Below, piece by piece: positions 23,499 through 34,771 of a DNA stretch of 64,000 nt; positions within the stretch are counted from its first letter, which is position 1, and every line of letters starts with the position of its first letter. Origin of the DNA: Fremontodendron californicum (Eukaryota; Streptophyta; Magnoliopsida; Malvales; Malvaceae); NCBI GenBank assembly GCA_030761205.1, contig JAULJL010000047.1, positions 4,002,543-4,066,542 on the forward strand, given 5' to 3'. Under the pieces are notes generated by a model. It was not told the origin of the DNA, searched no databases, and worked only from the letters and a program-made list of their open reading frames with translations. Made by a program: the position numbers and the translations under genes.

Positions 23499-23870
23499 TC
23501 ATGAATCACCTTATATTGATTCTGTATTAGGTATACAAATGTTTATATTATCTTAATCTGTGAATCACCTTTTTTGGACAAAACAATAAGATCTAATAGG
23601 TCGAAACTGACAAAACCTTACAAGTTGATTTATAAGTTGGTGTGAACCGTGATATTTAATATCAGAGTCGGTTAGGGGTTACTAGCAATGTGTCACTGAG
23701 GACAATGAATCCTCGTTGTAGTTGAAGAGGATGTCATGATCCTAAAGAAAATTCATGAATCTTATATCAGTTGTGTACTAAAATTCGACTGAATATATAA
23801 ATGTTTATAACATTTTTTTTTAACTTGTGAAACGTTTTTTACGAATAAAATCGAAAGATGATGAAAAAGA
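23499..23870. mobile_element. TRIM-like short retroelement candidate
   Basis: Two related ~100-bp segments in direct orientation (about 23499-23595 and 23752-23862, both starting tcatgaatc and containing acaaatgtttata / ataaatgtttata and cttgtgaaac-like ends) flank a ~150-bp middle. Just after the first is tatcagagtcggtt (23660-23673), close to the TATCAGAGC primer-binding site for tRNA-Met used by many TRIMs. The boundaries are uncertain. Confidence 0.4.
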
Positions 23871-24032
23871 GCCTTGTGAAGATTTTCTTGAATGATAAAG
23901 AGACTGAAAACGGAGATACAGGTGTGGAGTGGAGAACGACTGGCACGAAGTTGGGGAGTTTGATTTGAACTGTAGATAAGTCATAAAGGTTGGGGGGTTG
24001 ACCGGTCTTTGGTATCTCCTTTCTCTTTTTTT

Positions 24033-24608
24033 AGGGAAATATGAAAAACATGCAGTGCACAGTAGATTTATTGTGAAATGGTATAATCAATAAAAGTTAT
24101 TTGAAAAAAAAAATGAATAATTAAAAATTATTATAAAAGATATTGTAAAGACAAAATTACCCTTCATGAAAAAACTTATTTTTCTTTTTTCTTTCATTAA
24201 GGAAATATTATTTTTTAAAAATTTTAATTGAAAATAAATTTAAAAAATAAAATATTTAAATATATAATTTTTTAAAAATTTAAAAAAAATAAAGAAAAAT
24301 TAATTTTAGGCATATTATTTTTATTTTTTAAAATTTTTTAATTAAAAAAAGTAAATAAAAAGTTTAAAAATTTATTTTTTAAAATTAAAAAAATTTTATT
24401 TTCAGAATATTTATTTTTCAATTAAAAAGTAAATTAAAAAATAAAAGAAAAAGAGAGGAGAAAGTTTTTTTATCAAGGATAATTTTGTCTTTACAATATC
24501 CTTTTTAACAATTTCTAATTATTCATTTCTCTTTTTCAAATAACTTTTATTCATTATATCATTTCACAATAATTCTACTGTGCACTGCATGTTTTTCATA
24601 TTTTCCCT
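24033..24608. mobile_element. Long-TIR MITE (~576 bp)
   Basis: The left ~140 bases (from agggaaatatgaaaaacatg, through cagtgcacagtag and gtaaagacaaaattaccct) are repeated inverted at the right end (ataattttgtctttac .. ctactgtgcactgcatg .. ttttccct). The core is AT-rich and non-coding. Long TIRs suggest a Mutator-type or foldback element; the flanking pyrimidine tract hides the target duplication. Confidence 0.75.
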
Positions 24609-24824
24609 CTTTTTTATTTGTTTCTCTTTTCCTTTTTTTCCCCTCGTTTTGTACAAGAATGACATTTTCATTTTAGTTAGCCTTATGTTAATTTTTTCGC
24701 TCTTTTTATTTCTTTTGGGTCTACATCACATCACATATGATTCTGGTACAAAATGCTAAGTTACAAAATTCTTGATCAAGGCATGCTGCTTCCTCTACCT
24801 TTTTTTTTTCTTTTTTTTGAATTA

Positions 24825-25290
24825 ATAATATCAGTAAATCGAATATATGTAATTTTTAAAATATTTGAATCTGAATTCGCTTAATTTATATGATATTTGA
24901 ATACGTTTATTATCCGTTTACTATCCGCATCCAATTTAAATAGCAATATCCGTTAAATATTCGAATTTATTAAATTAATTTTTTTTAAGATAAAAATATA
25001 GAATTAAACAAGAATTAAATATGTAATAGTTATCGAATTCAGATTTCCAAATTTGTATAAATAAAACGAATTCGAATAACAAATTCGGATATATAACACT
25101 ATCCAAACCAAAATTAAAACAAATTCGAATATTGAATATTCAAAGATTCCTATCCAAATCCGTTAGGGATAGTAAATTTAATATTTAATATCCGAATTTA
25201 AAAATTATCAAAATCCACAATATCCGAATTCGCAAAAATCAAATCAGATAATGTCAAATATGTGATATTTTACTATCCATTATCATCTTT
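24825..25290. repeat. AT-rich CCGAATTCG palindromic repeat, copy A
   Basis: Dense in TATCCG, GAATTCG and their complements, arranged as imperfect inverted arms, ending tatccattatcatctttag. Related blocks lie at 32233-32573 (with 41871-41990) and 42213-42577. Confidence 0.55.
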
Positions 25291-25632
25291 AGTCGAGGCA
25301 TATAGAACCCTTCATTTTTATTTTTCATTTTCTCAAATTTGGGTTCTTTGCTCAGTTGCATTTGACTGTATTATTGCTAAATTATTTTTTTTAATTTACA
25401 TATTTTCAAGAAAACTACAATATGCCTCACCAAAGCCTCCTGTTTGCATTTCTAAAAAAGACACAAAAGAACAAGGAAAAAAAAAAGGTCCCAACACTGA
25501 GAAAACTTGTTTTCTAATTTTCTATATAAAAGAAAGACGCTCGCTAAGTAAGAGAAAAGCCAATTACAAAAACCAATAAAATCTTTGCCTACTGCTTTGC
25601 TTTTCCTCCTCTTTCTCTCTCACAAATATCTC

Positions 25633-25827
25633 CTATGTTACTCGGATTCGGGTGTGAGTATCGGATACGAAATGTGTCCGACACGGATATATTCAATTTT
25701 TTCTAAGTTTTTCATGTATTTGGAGGGTTCTTGGAGGATCATATCTCATACCTATGTTCAAATATGTGTCGGACACAGATGTCGGACACGAGTACTTCAA
25801 GAAAAATGAAAAGTCGGAGCAACACAG
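25633..25827 (+). mobile_element. CTATGTT MITE copy 9
   Basis: CTATGTTACTCGGATTC to AAGTCGGAGCAACACAG. Flanks aatatctc and catatctc agree at 7 of 8. It lies about 180 bp beyond the stop codon of the coiled-coil gene and could be in its 3'UTR. Confidence 0.9.
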
Positions 25828-26006
25828 CATATCTCTATCTCAGACATACATGATGCACAAGCAAAGAACATATCATCTAATACTAAACTTCAAGCCAATG
25901 ATAGTGGGAAAGAAAGGTGAAAAACAGGCTTTTTTTTTTTTAACCTCAAATCAATGAAAGAAACGGGGGCAAACAAGCAAGAATGCACAAAATCCTAAAG
26001 CAGTAC

Positions 26007-28351
26007 CTACAAAATATTGGGGAGCTGGGAACCCAATCTCTGCTGCAACTCCTTGATCTTCATGGAAAGCTCCATCTTCTGCTCCTTGTAGCTCAGTAAC
26101 AAGTACTCCTTTCCTTCTATCACTTCTTTTAACTCTCCTACATCTCTCTTCAGCACCTCAATTCTCTCCCCATATCCCCTTCCCTTCTCAAGGGAGTCCA
26201 AGTTGCTTTCAACATCAAGATACCCGTTCGCATGGCCACTTCTTATGTCAGATGGCCAAGCTGTAACTTTTGAAGTCTTTTCATTCGTGCTGGCATGTCC
26301 TACACAATGATCTGCAATTGCCTTCCTTAGCCTTTGGATTTCTCTCTCGGAGTCGAACAAGTCTCTATTAGCTGCATCTCGCTGTGATTGTAAATGAATT
26401 GAGTGTGCCACTTGAGCATTCAGTGAATTCTGCAGCTCCATAATCTGGTCCTGCATCTCCAGAATCATATCATCTCTTCTCTTCAACTGTTGCCTTAGTT
26501 TCTGTATCACTTCCCGCTTGCTAAATATGTCGGACCCTGATTCTGAGACACATGGTGAGTCCGAGCAGTTAGAATGATGGAATGGCTTTGGAGGCAATTC
26601 AAGGCGATCGGGAGATGATGCCCACATAACACCATTATCCTTGTTGAACTCAGAGGTGGGAACTGTCACCAGAGGGAGAGCAACTTCAGATGCAGGCAAC
26701 ATGTGGCCATTAGGTGGGTGCTTCTCCGCTATGCTTTCAGCTCCTGTTTTCAACAAAACTTAAATAATAACCCAACAGGTACAAAGAATTATCAAAAAAC
26801 ATCAAGGATAAAAAAACAGGACCGGAGGTCGAACTGGTCAGACCTCCGGTTTCCAGTCCAACTGGTTTGATAGAGTTTTTTTTTTTTAATAGTTAGACAC
26901 TAATTTTAATGTTAAATAAATATTAAATATATTAATAATTAACAAACATATGCATTTGGCTTAATGGTATGGTCTATAATATAAAACTAAGAGATTAAAG
27001 ATTCAAATCTCATTAATTACAAATAAAATTTTGAAGAAAATAATAATAAATACATAAAAAACCGGTTTTTTACCGGTTGAACCCGTTTTTTACCGGATTG
27101 ATAAATTCCGGGTTTTAATATACTCACCGGACCGGACAGATCACCGATTCCCGATTCAACCAGTCCGACCGGCAGGTCGGTCCGGTTTTTTAATCAATGA
27201 AAAACACAAGCACAAACACAAACACCTTAACTTTCACTATCAAAAAAGACAAAACATTAGAGAGTATATCAATCTATGACTAGCCAAAGTAAGAATGGCA
27301 AGAACTTGAGTGCTATTGACTATTGAGAACTCCAAAAGGACCTTGTCTCCCAATATGAACTTCCGAAGAACAACATGTTATTGCAAAGGCCAAAAGGAAA
27401 TATAAATGCCACAACCAACATTTCAGAATTATGTTGATCTAACGCCTCATTTTTTCTTAACTACCAGTGTCAGCCACATATCAACACCTCAAAGTGGATA
27501 TGATAAAAACCTTTGGAAAAACTGAAGCTGCCAAGTATTAATACTGGAAGGTAAGTGATTCCAGATTAGGATGGGATTCTGTAAAAGGCTCTTTCCTAAA
27601 GGAAAATGAGACTTTCTTTCTTCTCTTTCCAGCCAATATGTGACTATTTACCTATGTTACTCGGACTCAGGTGTGAGTGTCGGATATGGTATGTGTCCGA
27701 CACGGGCATGTTCAGTTTTTCTAAGTTTTTCCATATATTTGGAGGATCCTTGGAAGATCATATCCCATACCTATGTCCGAATATGCGTCAGACACAGGTA
27801 CTTCAAGAAAAATGAAGAGTCGGAGCAACATAGCTATTTACATTGAAAAAAGGGGGTTTTTGGAGAGAAACCAAACTAGGAGATTCATAACAATTCTCTT
27901 TCTTCACTTTTATCATCCCACTCCAAATATCCAAACTAAAGCATAGAAAGGTGAAAAGTAAAGCAATTGCTTATAAATTAGCTGCATCAAACCTGAAATG
28001 CAGTTGAAACACCCATCATCTTCTTGAGTAAATGAATACATGTTTGAGTGTAAACGGCAACCTGATGATCTCCTCCTGTCAAAAGTTCCAATCCCTGTAA
28101 CAAACTATAAATTTAGAAGCAGTTATGTATTCAATACAAATTATTGGAGCAACAGATACTAGTATACCTTTCGATCTAGTAGAAGCATTGTCTTGTTGCT
28201 TGGTGTCAAGTGCCTGCTTCAGCTTGTAACCAAGGCGGATTGATAAGGTACTTAGCAAGGCACCACCAGCAATAAGAATCCAATTTGACCCCTCACCCTG
28301 AAAACTTTTTGACTTCTGACCCCTAGATACCCGACTGCCTCTTGTATTCAT
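26007..28351 (-). CDS. Conserved plant coiled-coil protein with N-terminal hydrophobic segment, three exons
   Basis: Exons on the minus strand are 28351-28168, 28094-27993 and 26743-26007, all phase 1 and GT..AG, giving 340 residues. The N-terminus MNTRG is followed by a hydrophobic segment (NWILIAGGALLSTLSIRLGY) that could be one membrane helix. Exon 2 encodes a Cys-containing stretch (QEDDGCFNCIS). Exon 3 has the conserved stretch SPDRLELPPKPFHHSNCSD and then long coiled coils (about KREVIQKLRQQLKRRDD to DSEREIQRLRKA, and a second near the C-terminus), ending QLPNIL. The family is widely conserved in plants; I know of no established function. A membrane-anchored tether is a guess from architecture. 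MITEs lie in intron 2, in the probable 5'UTR intron and just past the stop. Confidence 0.85.
26820..27195. repeat. ACCGG-rich inverted-repeat element, intron 2
   Basis: Starts aggaccggaggtcgaactgg and ends caggtcggtccggtttttt, imperfectly complementary; ACCGGTT/AACCGG blocks dominate both ends. The centre (26945-27010) holds tggcttaatggtat and agattcaaatctc, which resemble the A and B boxes of a tRNA-derived promoter, so a SINE may be nested inside or form the core. Confidence 0.45.
27652..27833 (+). mobile_element. CTATGTT MITE copy 10, intron 2 of coiled-coil gene
   Basis: CTATGTTACTCGGACTC to GAGTCGGAGCAACATAG. Perfect 8-bp target duplication CTATTTAC at 27644-27651 and 27834-27841. Antisense to the host gene. 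Confidence 0.94.
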
Positions 28352-28697
28352 TTTAAGAGAAAGTGAAGGGTCAAAGGGGAAAACTCTGAATCATCCAAAT
28401 ATGACCTACAGTCAGAGTGAACCAAACTGCCATTACTATCCATTTAAAACAAAATTTAGGTAAAATAGCATCAAGAAAGCCGTAAGTTCTACAAAGTCCA
28501 CTATCTTCACAAGAAACAAAAGGGTCTCATGAATTGAATGTGAACTAAATACACTAATGTAAAATGCTTAAATTGCATGACTTTAAATTTGAGAGCAATT
28601 AGATGTTCAATAAAGAATCAATATCCACCCTATAGACATTCCCCAGACTTTGTCTAAACATTATAGATTTTTTGATAGATTGTTGCATAGTGAAAAC

Positions 28698-28871
28698 CTA
28701 TGTTACTCCGACTTTTCATTTTTCCTGAAGTACCCGTGTCCAACACATATTCGGACAAGGGTATGGGGGTATGATCCTCCAAATATATGAAAAAACATAG
28801 AAAATATTGAGCATACCCATGTCGGACACATGCCCATATCCGACACTCACCCCCGAGTCCGAGTAACATAG
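28698..28871 (-). mobile_element. CTATGTT MITE copy 11, probable 5'UTR intron
   Basis: CTATGTTACTCCGACTT to GAGTCCGAGTAACATAG, reverse orientation. Perfect 8-bp target duplication GTGAAAAC at 28690-28697 and 28872-28879. Confidence 0.94.
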
Positions 28872-30234
28872 GTGAAAACTGAAACAGTATTCTGGCTCTT
28901 GAAAGATAAGCTTTTGTCACAGGGAATTGAATCAATGTCATAAAACACATCCAAAGTTAAAATCAAAAACCTTTTGAATAACATAGCCACAATATTTTCC
29001 TCATGCTATACTTTATGCACCAAGCTGAATGACAATAAATGCAATTAAGCTGTTCAACTTACAACAGAGCAGGTTAGCCTCTCTAAGCAAATTATTATCC
29101 ATGGTTGGAATGTTCAAAACGAACATATAAACATGTTGAACATCTCAAGCATTACAAGTTTATGACCACTATTAAAAATGGATGCGCCACATGTCAACAT
29201 CCCACCAAAAATATACATGAGCAAAAACTCAGAGTAACTTCATCAGTTAAAAAAGCACTTTCAAGTTCTATGATTTCGAATTGGTTATTCGGTTCGATAA
29301 TAAATCTAAGAGGTGCCGATCCACCAATCATAATGAAAGTAAACATATGCAATGAAGGAAACTTATTTCATATTATCATAAACTAAAATCAATGAAATAT
29401 AATTGTTCTTAAACCAACTTATCTGTTACACAGCATTTTAGGGGGTGCATGTGTCAAAAAAAAAAAAAACTAATTAAAAAATCGTATTAAGTTCGATAAT
29501 TACGGTTTTCTAACTTGTGAACCAAAAACCAAACCGAACCAAATAAGTTTATCACTATGCAAACTGAAATCAAATCGAATTCAATAAAAACCGAACCGAA
29601 ACTGAAACCAAATAATACGATTCAAATCAAATCGAATCGATTTTCTCGGTTTTTTTGCTTAGCCCTTACAAATAGTGTATATGTGAGATTAAGTTAAAAT
29701 CGACTTTGCCCAAATACTACCACAAAGGAGAAATAGCATTCAATATTCTACACAAACGAGGCGCACTTGTCTACCATAAGCTTCAATTTTCTTCGCCACA
29801 TTAAAACCGATATGTTACTACTACCTAATGCAATTAGAATACAAACTCCATGTTCTAATACCAAAAACATTATAAAATAACAAGCTATCCATTTTTTACA
29901 ACTCTGCAAGTATTGATGCAAACAAAAAACATCTCAATGTTGTTAAAACCTACACGTTTCTAATAAAATTTCTCAACAATTTAAACAAAACAAAAAAAAC
30001 ACAAAATCCTACGGCAAATTTTTAACCTTTCCCTTTTCATTATTCTCCTTCTCTTAGTTATTACTTCAAGAAAAAAGCTTCGCAATCGAAGAAACAAAAC
30101 ACACATTACTTAAAAAGTAAAAACAGAAAACTACGACTTTATTCGAGTAATCTTAATCACTAAAAAAGATATCGATCAAAAAAATAAAGCATAATAAAAA
30201 ATAAAAATAAAAAACGATGAGCGAAAAAGCAAAC
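28872..30234. other. Probable 5'UTR intron of the coiled-coil gene
   Basis: No coding sequence seen. About 29460-29660 is rich in accgaaccgaaa / aatcgaatcga, a decayed MITE-like repeat. If the exon at 30235 is right, this is the upstream part of a ~1.85-kb intron, with the acceptor about 28380-28430. Confidence 0.4.
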
Positions 30235-30350
30235 CTCATTCAAGGAGAATTAGGGTTTCCTTCGACCTGGGTTCCTCCTGAAACACTGCCACGGCGTCGT
30301 TTTCGACAAGTGCTTCCCTCTGTCACTATTCACTCCCTCCCTTTCTCTAG
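30235..30350 (-). other. Probable non-coding exon 1 (5'UTR) of the coiled-coil gene
   Basis: On the minus strand the sequence gaaaccctaattctccttga followed by atgag|gtttgc is more GC-rich than its surroundings, carries AAACCCTAA (a telo-box-like motif common in plant 5' regions) and ends at a GT donor (30234-30233). It lies upstream of the coding exon that begins at 28351. Confidence 0.5.
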
Positions 30351-31229
30351 AAATAACAAGAAGAGAGGGTTTTTCCAATAGGGGCTTTTGGCTGATGGGT
30401 GATTTTCTTTTTCTTTTTTTTTTTAATTGTTCAACTATGAAATAAAAATAATTTTTTTATAAAAAAAAAAAAAATGTAAAATCTGGAGAGTTTTACCATG
30501 TCAGCACGAAACTTGTCGGATTTTGCCTCAAAATTTCCGTTTGTTTCTATTGAATTTGTTACTTTTGGCAAATAATTCATCATTTTCTTTTTTCTTTTAA
30601 GCCCTTAGTTCTCCAAAAAAAAAAATGTTAATTTTCTTTTTCTTTTTTGTTTTGGTTGAAAAAAATAAACGAAAAAAAAATTATAATAATAAGAAACCAT
30701 TTATTCAAATTTTGAAATGCTATTATGGTAAAAAAATTTAAAATTTTAAAAAATTCAAAAATATTAGTATTTTTAAATGCATCAATTTAAAATATTAGAA
30801 TTTGTAATTTTATTGTTGGGATAAACATTTTTTTTAAAAAAAAAAATTTAATATTGAAATTTGATGAAGTAAAAAAGTAATATTAGAGATAAAGTAAGAA
30901 TAATATTGAAAAAATATGCAATATAGGTGTCATTAGATTTATAAAAATATATATATATATATATATATAGATATTACTAATGACATAAAAAAATAAATAA
31001 ATTGAAATGAGTTTTTGTAGTTAGAATTGAAAAAACTATAAAAATTGCATTAAAAAAAACATAATAAATGTTATTATTTTATTTAAAAAATAAATAAATA
31101 ATCACAAAATTCACCTTTAGAGATTGAAGTGTAAAAGGAATTTGAACCCTCTAAAATTTCTCTTTCAAGTTTCAAGAATTTGAACAATTTTTATTTTGCA
31201 ATCATTGACTCAAACCATTGTCGAAGTCC
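30351..31229. other. Intergenic, very AT-rich
   Basis: Poly-A/T tracts and a (TA) run at about 30948-30969. Nothing else recognised. Confidence 0.4.
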
Positions 31230-31691
31230 ACTCAGTGGAATAAGGAGGTACTTATGGCAGAACGGGCCAATCTGGTATTTCACAATAAAGTGATAGATAG
31301 AACTGTCATTAAACGACTTATTAGCATATTAATAGATCACTTCGGAATGGCATATACATCACACATCTTGGATCAAGTAAAAACTCTGGGTTTCCAGCAA
31401 GTCACCGCTACATCCATTTCATTAGGAATTGATGATTTTTTAACGATACCTTCTATCACACATCCTGGATCAAGTAAAAACTCTGGGTTTCCAGCAAGTC
31501 ACTGCTACATCCATTTCATTATGAATTGATGATCTTTTAACGATACCTTCTAAGGGATGGCTAGTCCAAGATTCTGAACAACAAAATTTGATTTTGAAAA
31601 AACACCATCATTTTGGGAATGTACACGCGGTAGAAAAATTACGTCAATCTATTGAGATATGGTATGCTACAAGTGAATATTTGCGACAATC
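31230..31691 (+). pseudogene. rpoC2: Nuclear insertion of plastid DNA: 5' end of rpoC2
   Basis: The sequence tggaataaggaggtacttat followed by an ATG at 31254 and MAERANLVFHNKVIDRT is the start of the plastid gene for RNA polymerase subunit beta'' with its leader. Homology continues through LISILIDHFGMAYTSHI and, after a duplication, through the HHHFGNVHAVEKLRQSIEIW region, then stops abruptly after YATSEYLRQS. A ~96-bp segment (about 31358-31453) is repeated directly after itself (about 31454-31549), the copies differing at a few bases; this shifts the frame and introduces a stop. The piece is far too short to be functional, so it is a nuclear plastid-DNA (NUPT) relic. Confidence 0.9.
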
Positions 31692-32232
31692 ATTGAAATC
31701 TCTCGTCCAAGCACACATCTAATTCAAATGGTTGTTTACTCCAAACACTGGTTGTTGTTTTTTTTTTATAGTAAAAACCAATGGCTGTTTTTAATCAATT
31801 TATAATTTTTTTCTACACTTAGATTCAGGTGTAAACTCATTAATCATTCATTAAACTTGCATCTGATGAGACGTGTTGAAACTTAAATATAATAATTTAG
31901 TTATTTTTTATTAACTTAAACTTTTGAAATAATTGATCATCTAATTTAATATCTTTCTTATTATTTTTTTTTGAAACAAGTACAACGGAGGAATGGTACC
32001 ATAGGAAAGCGACCAATGCCTCCACAGTCTGGATATTGGCCTTAAAAATTAAGGAATCAAAAGTGGATATTGTTTTATGGGTTTTGCTAACAAGTGCTTT
32101 TAGGGCACTCTTTAAAATTAGTTAATATATTATTTTTATAAAGAATATTATAGTAAATGTAGTATTTGATAATAAGATTTATCATTTTCAATACATTGAA
32201 ATAAGATATTTCTATATATAGTAACCTTAAAT
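31692..32232. other. Intergenic, AT-rich, nothing recognised
   Basis: No gene, RNA or repeat could be supported. Confidence 0.4.
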
Positions 32233-32573
32233 AGGGATGGTAGCAGGTCGGATATTTGTCTTTTTGTAATATCTTAATTCGCAAAACTGCTTTAAAATCC
32301 GAATTCGTTTATTATCCGCATTAAATTTGAATATTACTATCCGAATCCGAATTAAATAACATTATTCGTCATATCCAAATTCGCTAAATATCTGAATTCA
32401 GTAAGTAAAAAAAATCAAATAAAAATTAATTTTAAATTCAAATAAACGGATAATGGATTCGGATATTCGAATTCGAAATCTGCAAAAGTAAGCAGATTCG
32501 GATATCCAAATCCGTTATCCGCATAAGTAATGTGGATTAGGATAATGTATATCCGAGGTTTCATATCCATATC
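32233..32573. repeat. AT-rich CCGAATTCG palindromic repeat, copy B (left part)
   Basis: Dense in TATCCGAATTCG-type words, as in 24825-25290. The right part reappears at 41871-41990 beyond the LTR retrotransposon, so the repeat was split by that insertion. Confidence 0.6.
32569..32573. repeat. Target-site duplication ATATC (left)
   Basis: Same five bases at 41866-41870, flanking the retrotransposon. Confidence 0.9.
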
Positions 32574-34618
32574 TGATAACTCGTATAATTATATAGTTTT
32601 TAGTTATGTTTTATTATTGTTTTGTGTCAAATACGAGTTATTATTGTTTAGTCTAATTGTGTTTATGATCTTTTATATTTTTATGTAATTTGGTGTTTTT
32701 CACAAGTTTCTTTGAGTGATTTCAGATTACTAGAATTAAGGGCAAATCCAGTTCAGTTCCAGTTCCGACACATTTTGCCATATCAGCTATATCTGGAGTT
32801 TCACTGAAGCAATAAGGCTGAAATTTGTAGCCGTGCAAAGCTAAGAGGCATATATATCTTTTTCATGTTTTATACTTCTTGAAACGGAGTCGTTTTCCCT
32901 AGCGAAATCGACCATCAAGTTGGCTGATGTGCAATGACGTCTGTGCTGACCTGTTTTCGTATTTTGCCCATATCTGCTTATCCACATCAGCAAATGAGCT
33001 GATTCTAATGGCTATGGATCCGTAACTGATACGGGAACCTTTGTCTAGAAGACCATATGATCAGATCAGGCCTCTAATATTGACGAAATCGACCATCAAG
33101 TTGGCTGATGTGCAATGACGTCTGTGCTGACATGTTTTCGTATTTTGCCCATATCTGCTTATCCACATCAGCAAATGAGCTGATTCCAACGGCTATGGAT
33201 CCGTAACTGATAGGGGAACCTTTTTCTAGAAGACCATGTGATCAGATCAGGCCTCCAACATTGACGAAATCGACCATCAAGTTGGCTGATCAAAATTGTC
33301 ATACAATATGACGAAAATTGTTAGAAAAATTCACCCACCTATTATACCTACCTTTGAAATTTGTAAAGCTTGTCTCTTGTCATTTAGCCTTCCAAAATGT
33401 GTATAAATAGAGGGCCTTGGATGATTGTAGAGGATCATATTGTAGATAGGTAGGATATTAGCCATTTTAACAAAATTCTCTAAGTTTTCTTCTTCTTTCT
33501 TTTCTCTAGTTTTCTTTCTTTTCTCTAGTTTTCTTTTTCTTTAGAGAGAGCAAGAGGTTGGATAATTAATATTCTTCCTCTTCTTCTTTCTTTCTTTTAT
33601 TTTCTTCTTAGATTCTCTTTAATTTTATGTTTATGTTTACAATGCCTATGCTAGGCTAAACTTCTATTTGGTTAAGGGTGATTTCAAAGCCCTAGACATG
33701 TTTTGTGATTGATTTTCAGATTCTATCTATCATTAATTTTCTATCAAAGTTGCTTATGTTCTTCTACAAGAATTGTTCGTGATGTTGTCTTGATTTATTT
33801 AGGTGTACAACTAGATAGATCTTGATAATTATCTATTGCTAGTTTAGGAGTCTTGATCCGTGTAATTGTCTTGATTTCCTATTCATAAGTGGCAATTTGT
33901 GATTAATGATTATGGTCAAGTTTTCAATAATTGCAAAGTGGAACATAACCTAAGTTGAACAATCCGAGCTTATGTGTTTGTTGCTTAGATCAACCTATCT
34001 TTCTCATCATAAAGCTGCCATTAAATTGAATCTAGAGAGCTTATTCTAGGTTGTTTGATGGTTAGAGATTAAATAGAGAGCTTGTTCTATTTAACGACAA
34101 ACTAAGGAAAGATTGGGATAACAGAGCTTGTTGTTATCTACGGTTGTTAACTTTGATAGTTGGTTGATATTGATAGATCTGAAATTGATTCTTAATGATG
34201 TCTAGTGGTGGAGAATGAAACCTTAACCATATTTTTCATATTTGATTCTTCTTAGTATATTTATTTTTATTGGCCGGTTATACCGCCTAATTTGTATATT
34301 AACTTTGTTTTATTTTTATTGGCTGGTTATACCGCCTAATTTAGTATATATATATATTGGCTGGTTATACCGCCTAATTTAGTATATATATTTTTATTGG
34401 CTGGTTATACCGTCTTGCATCTTATTCTTATTATTTACTTTAGTTTAAATCTGGCTTCAAAAACCCCTTTTCTTTTATTGTTCTTGAATTTAAGTTTTAA
34501 ACTATTAACTTATAAACTAAAACTCAATCCCTGAGAACTCGACCCTTGCTAACTACTATACTTACAATTTATCTTTTTAGTGCAAGGTTAAATAAGATAC
34601 ACTATTTTGGGTGCATCA
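32574..34618 (+). repeat. 5' LTR (2045 bp)
   Basis: Starts TGATAACTCG and ends GGGTGCATCA. U3 has two 181-bp tandem copies plus a partial third (from about 32903, 33083 and 33264), each full copy with a TGACGTC bZIP-type core. A TATA box, TATAAATA, lies at 33402-33409. Near the 3' end the motif ggttataccg(c/t)ct recurs four times (34270-34415). Confidence 0.95.
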
Positions 34619-34623
34619 AATTT

Positions 34624-34642
34624 TTGGCGCCGTTGCCGGGGA
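34624..34642 (+). other. Primer-binding site (tRNA-Asp type)
   Basis: ttggcgccgttgccgggga, six bases after the LTR end. This is the usual PBS of Athila and related plant Ty3/gypsy elements, complementary to the 3' end of tRNA-Asp. Confidence 0.85.
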
Positions 34643-34771
34643 TTGCTTTCTTTAGTTTATTAGTTCATTGGTTTATTCTTATTTTCAGTTGTAATTAATT
34701 TTATTTTTCTTGTACATACAAGTTTTTCTTATCAAATTTTGAAAAAAAAAAAAAAAAAAAAAAGAAAAACG

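Noticed and set aside
31218..31529. A functional RNA polymerase subunit gene
   Set aside because: It is only the first part of plastid rpoC2, frameshifted by a duplication; a plastid-derived relic in nuclear DNA.
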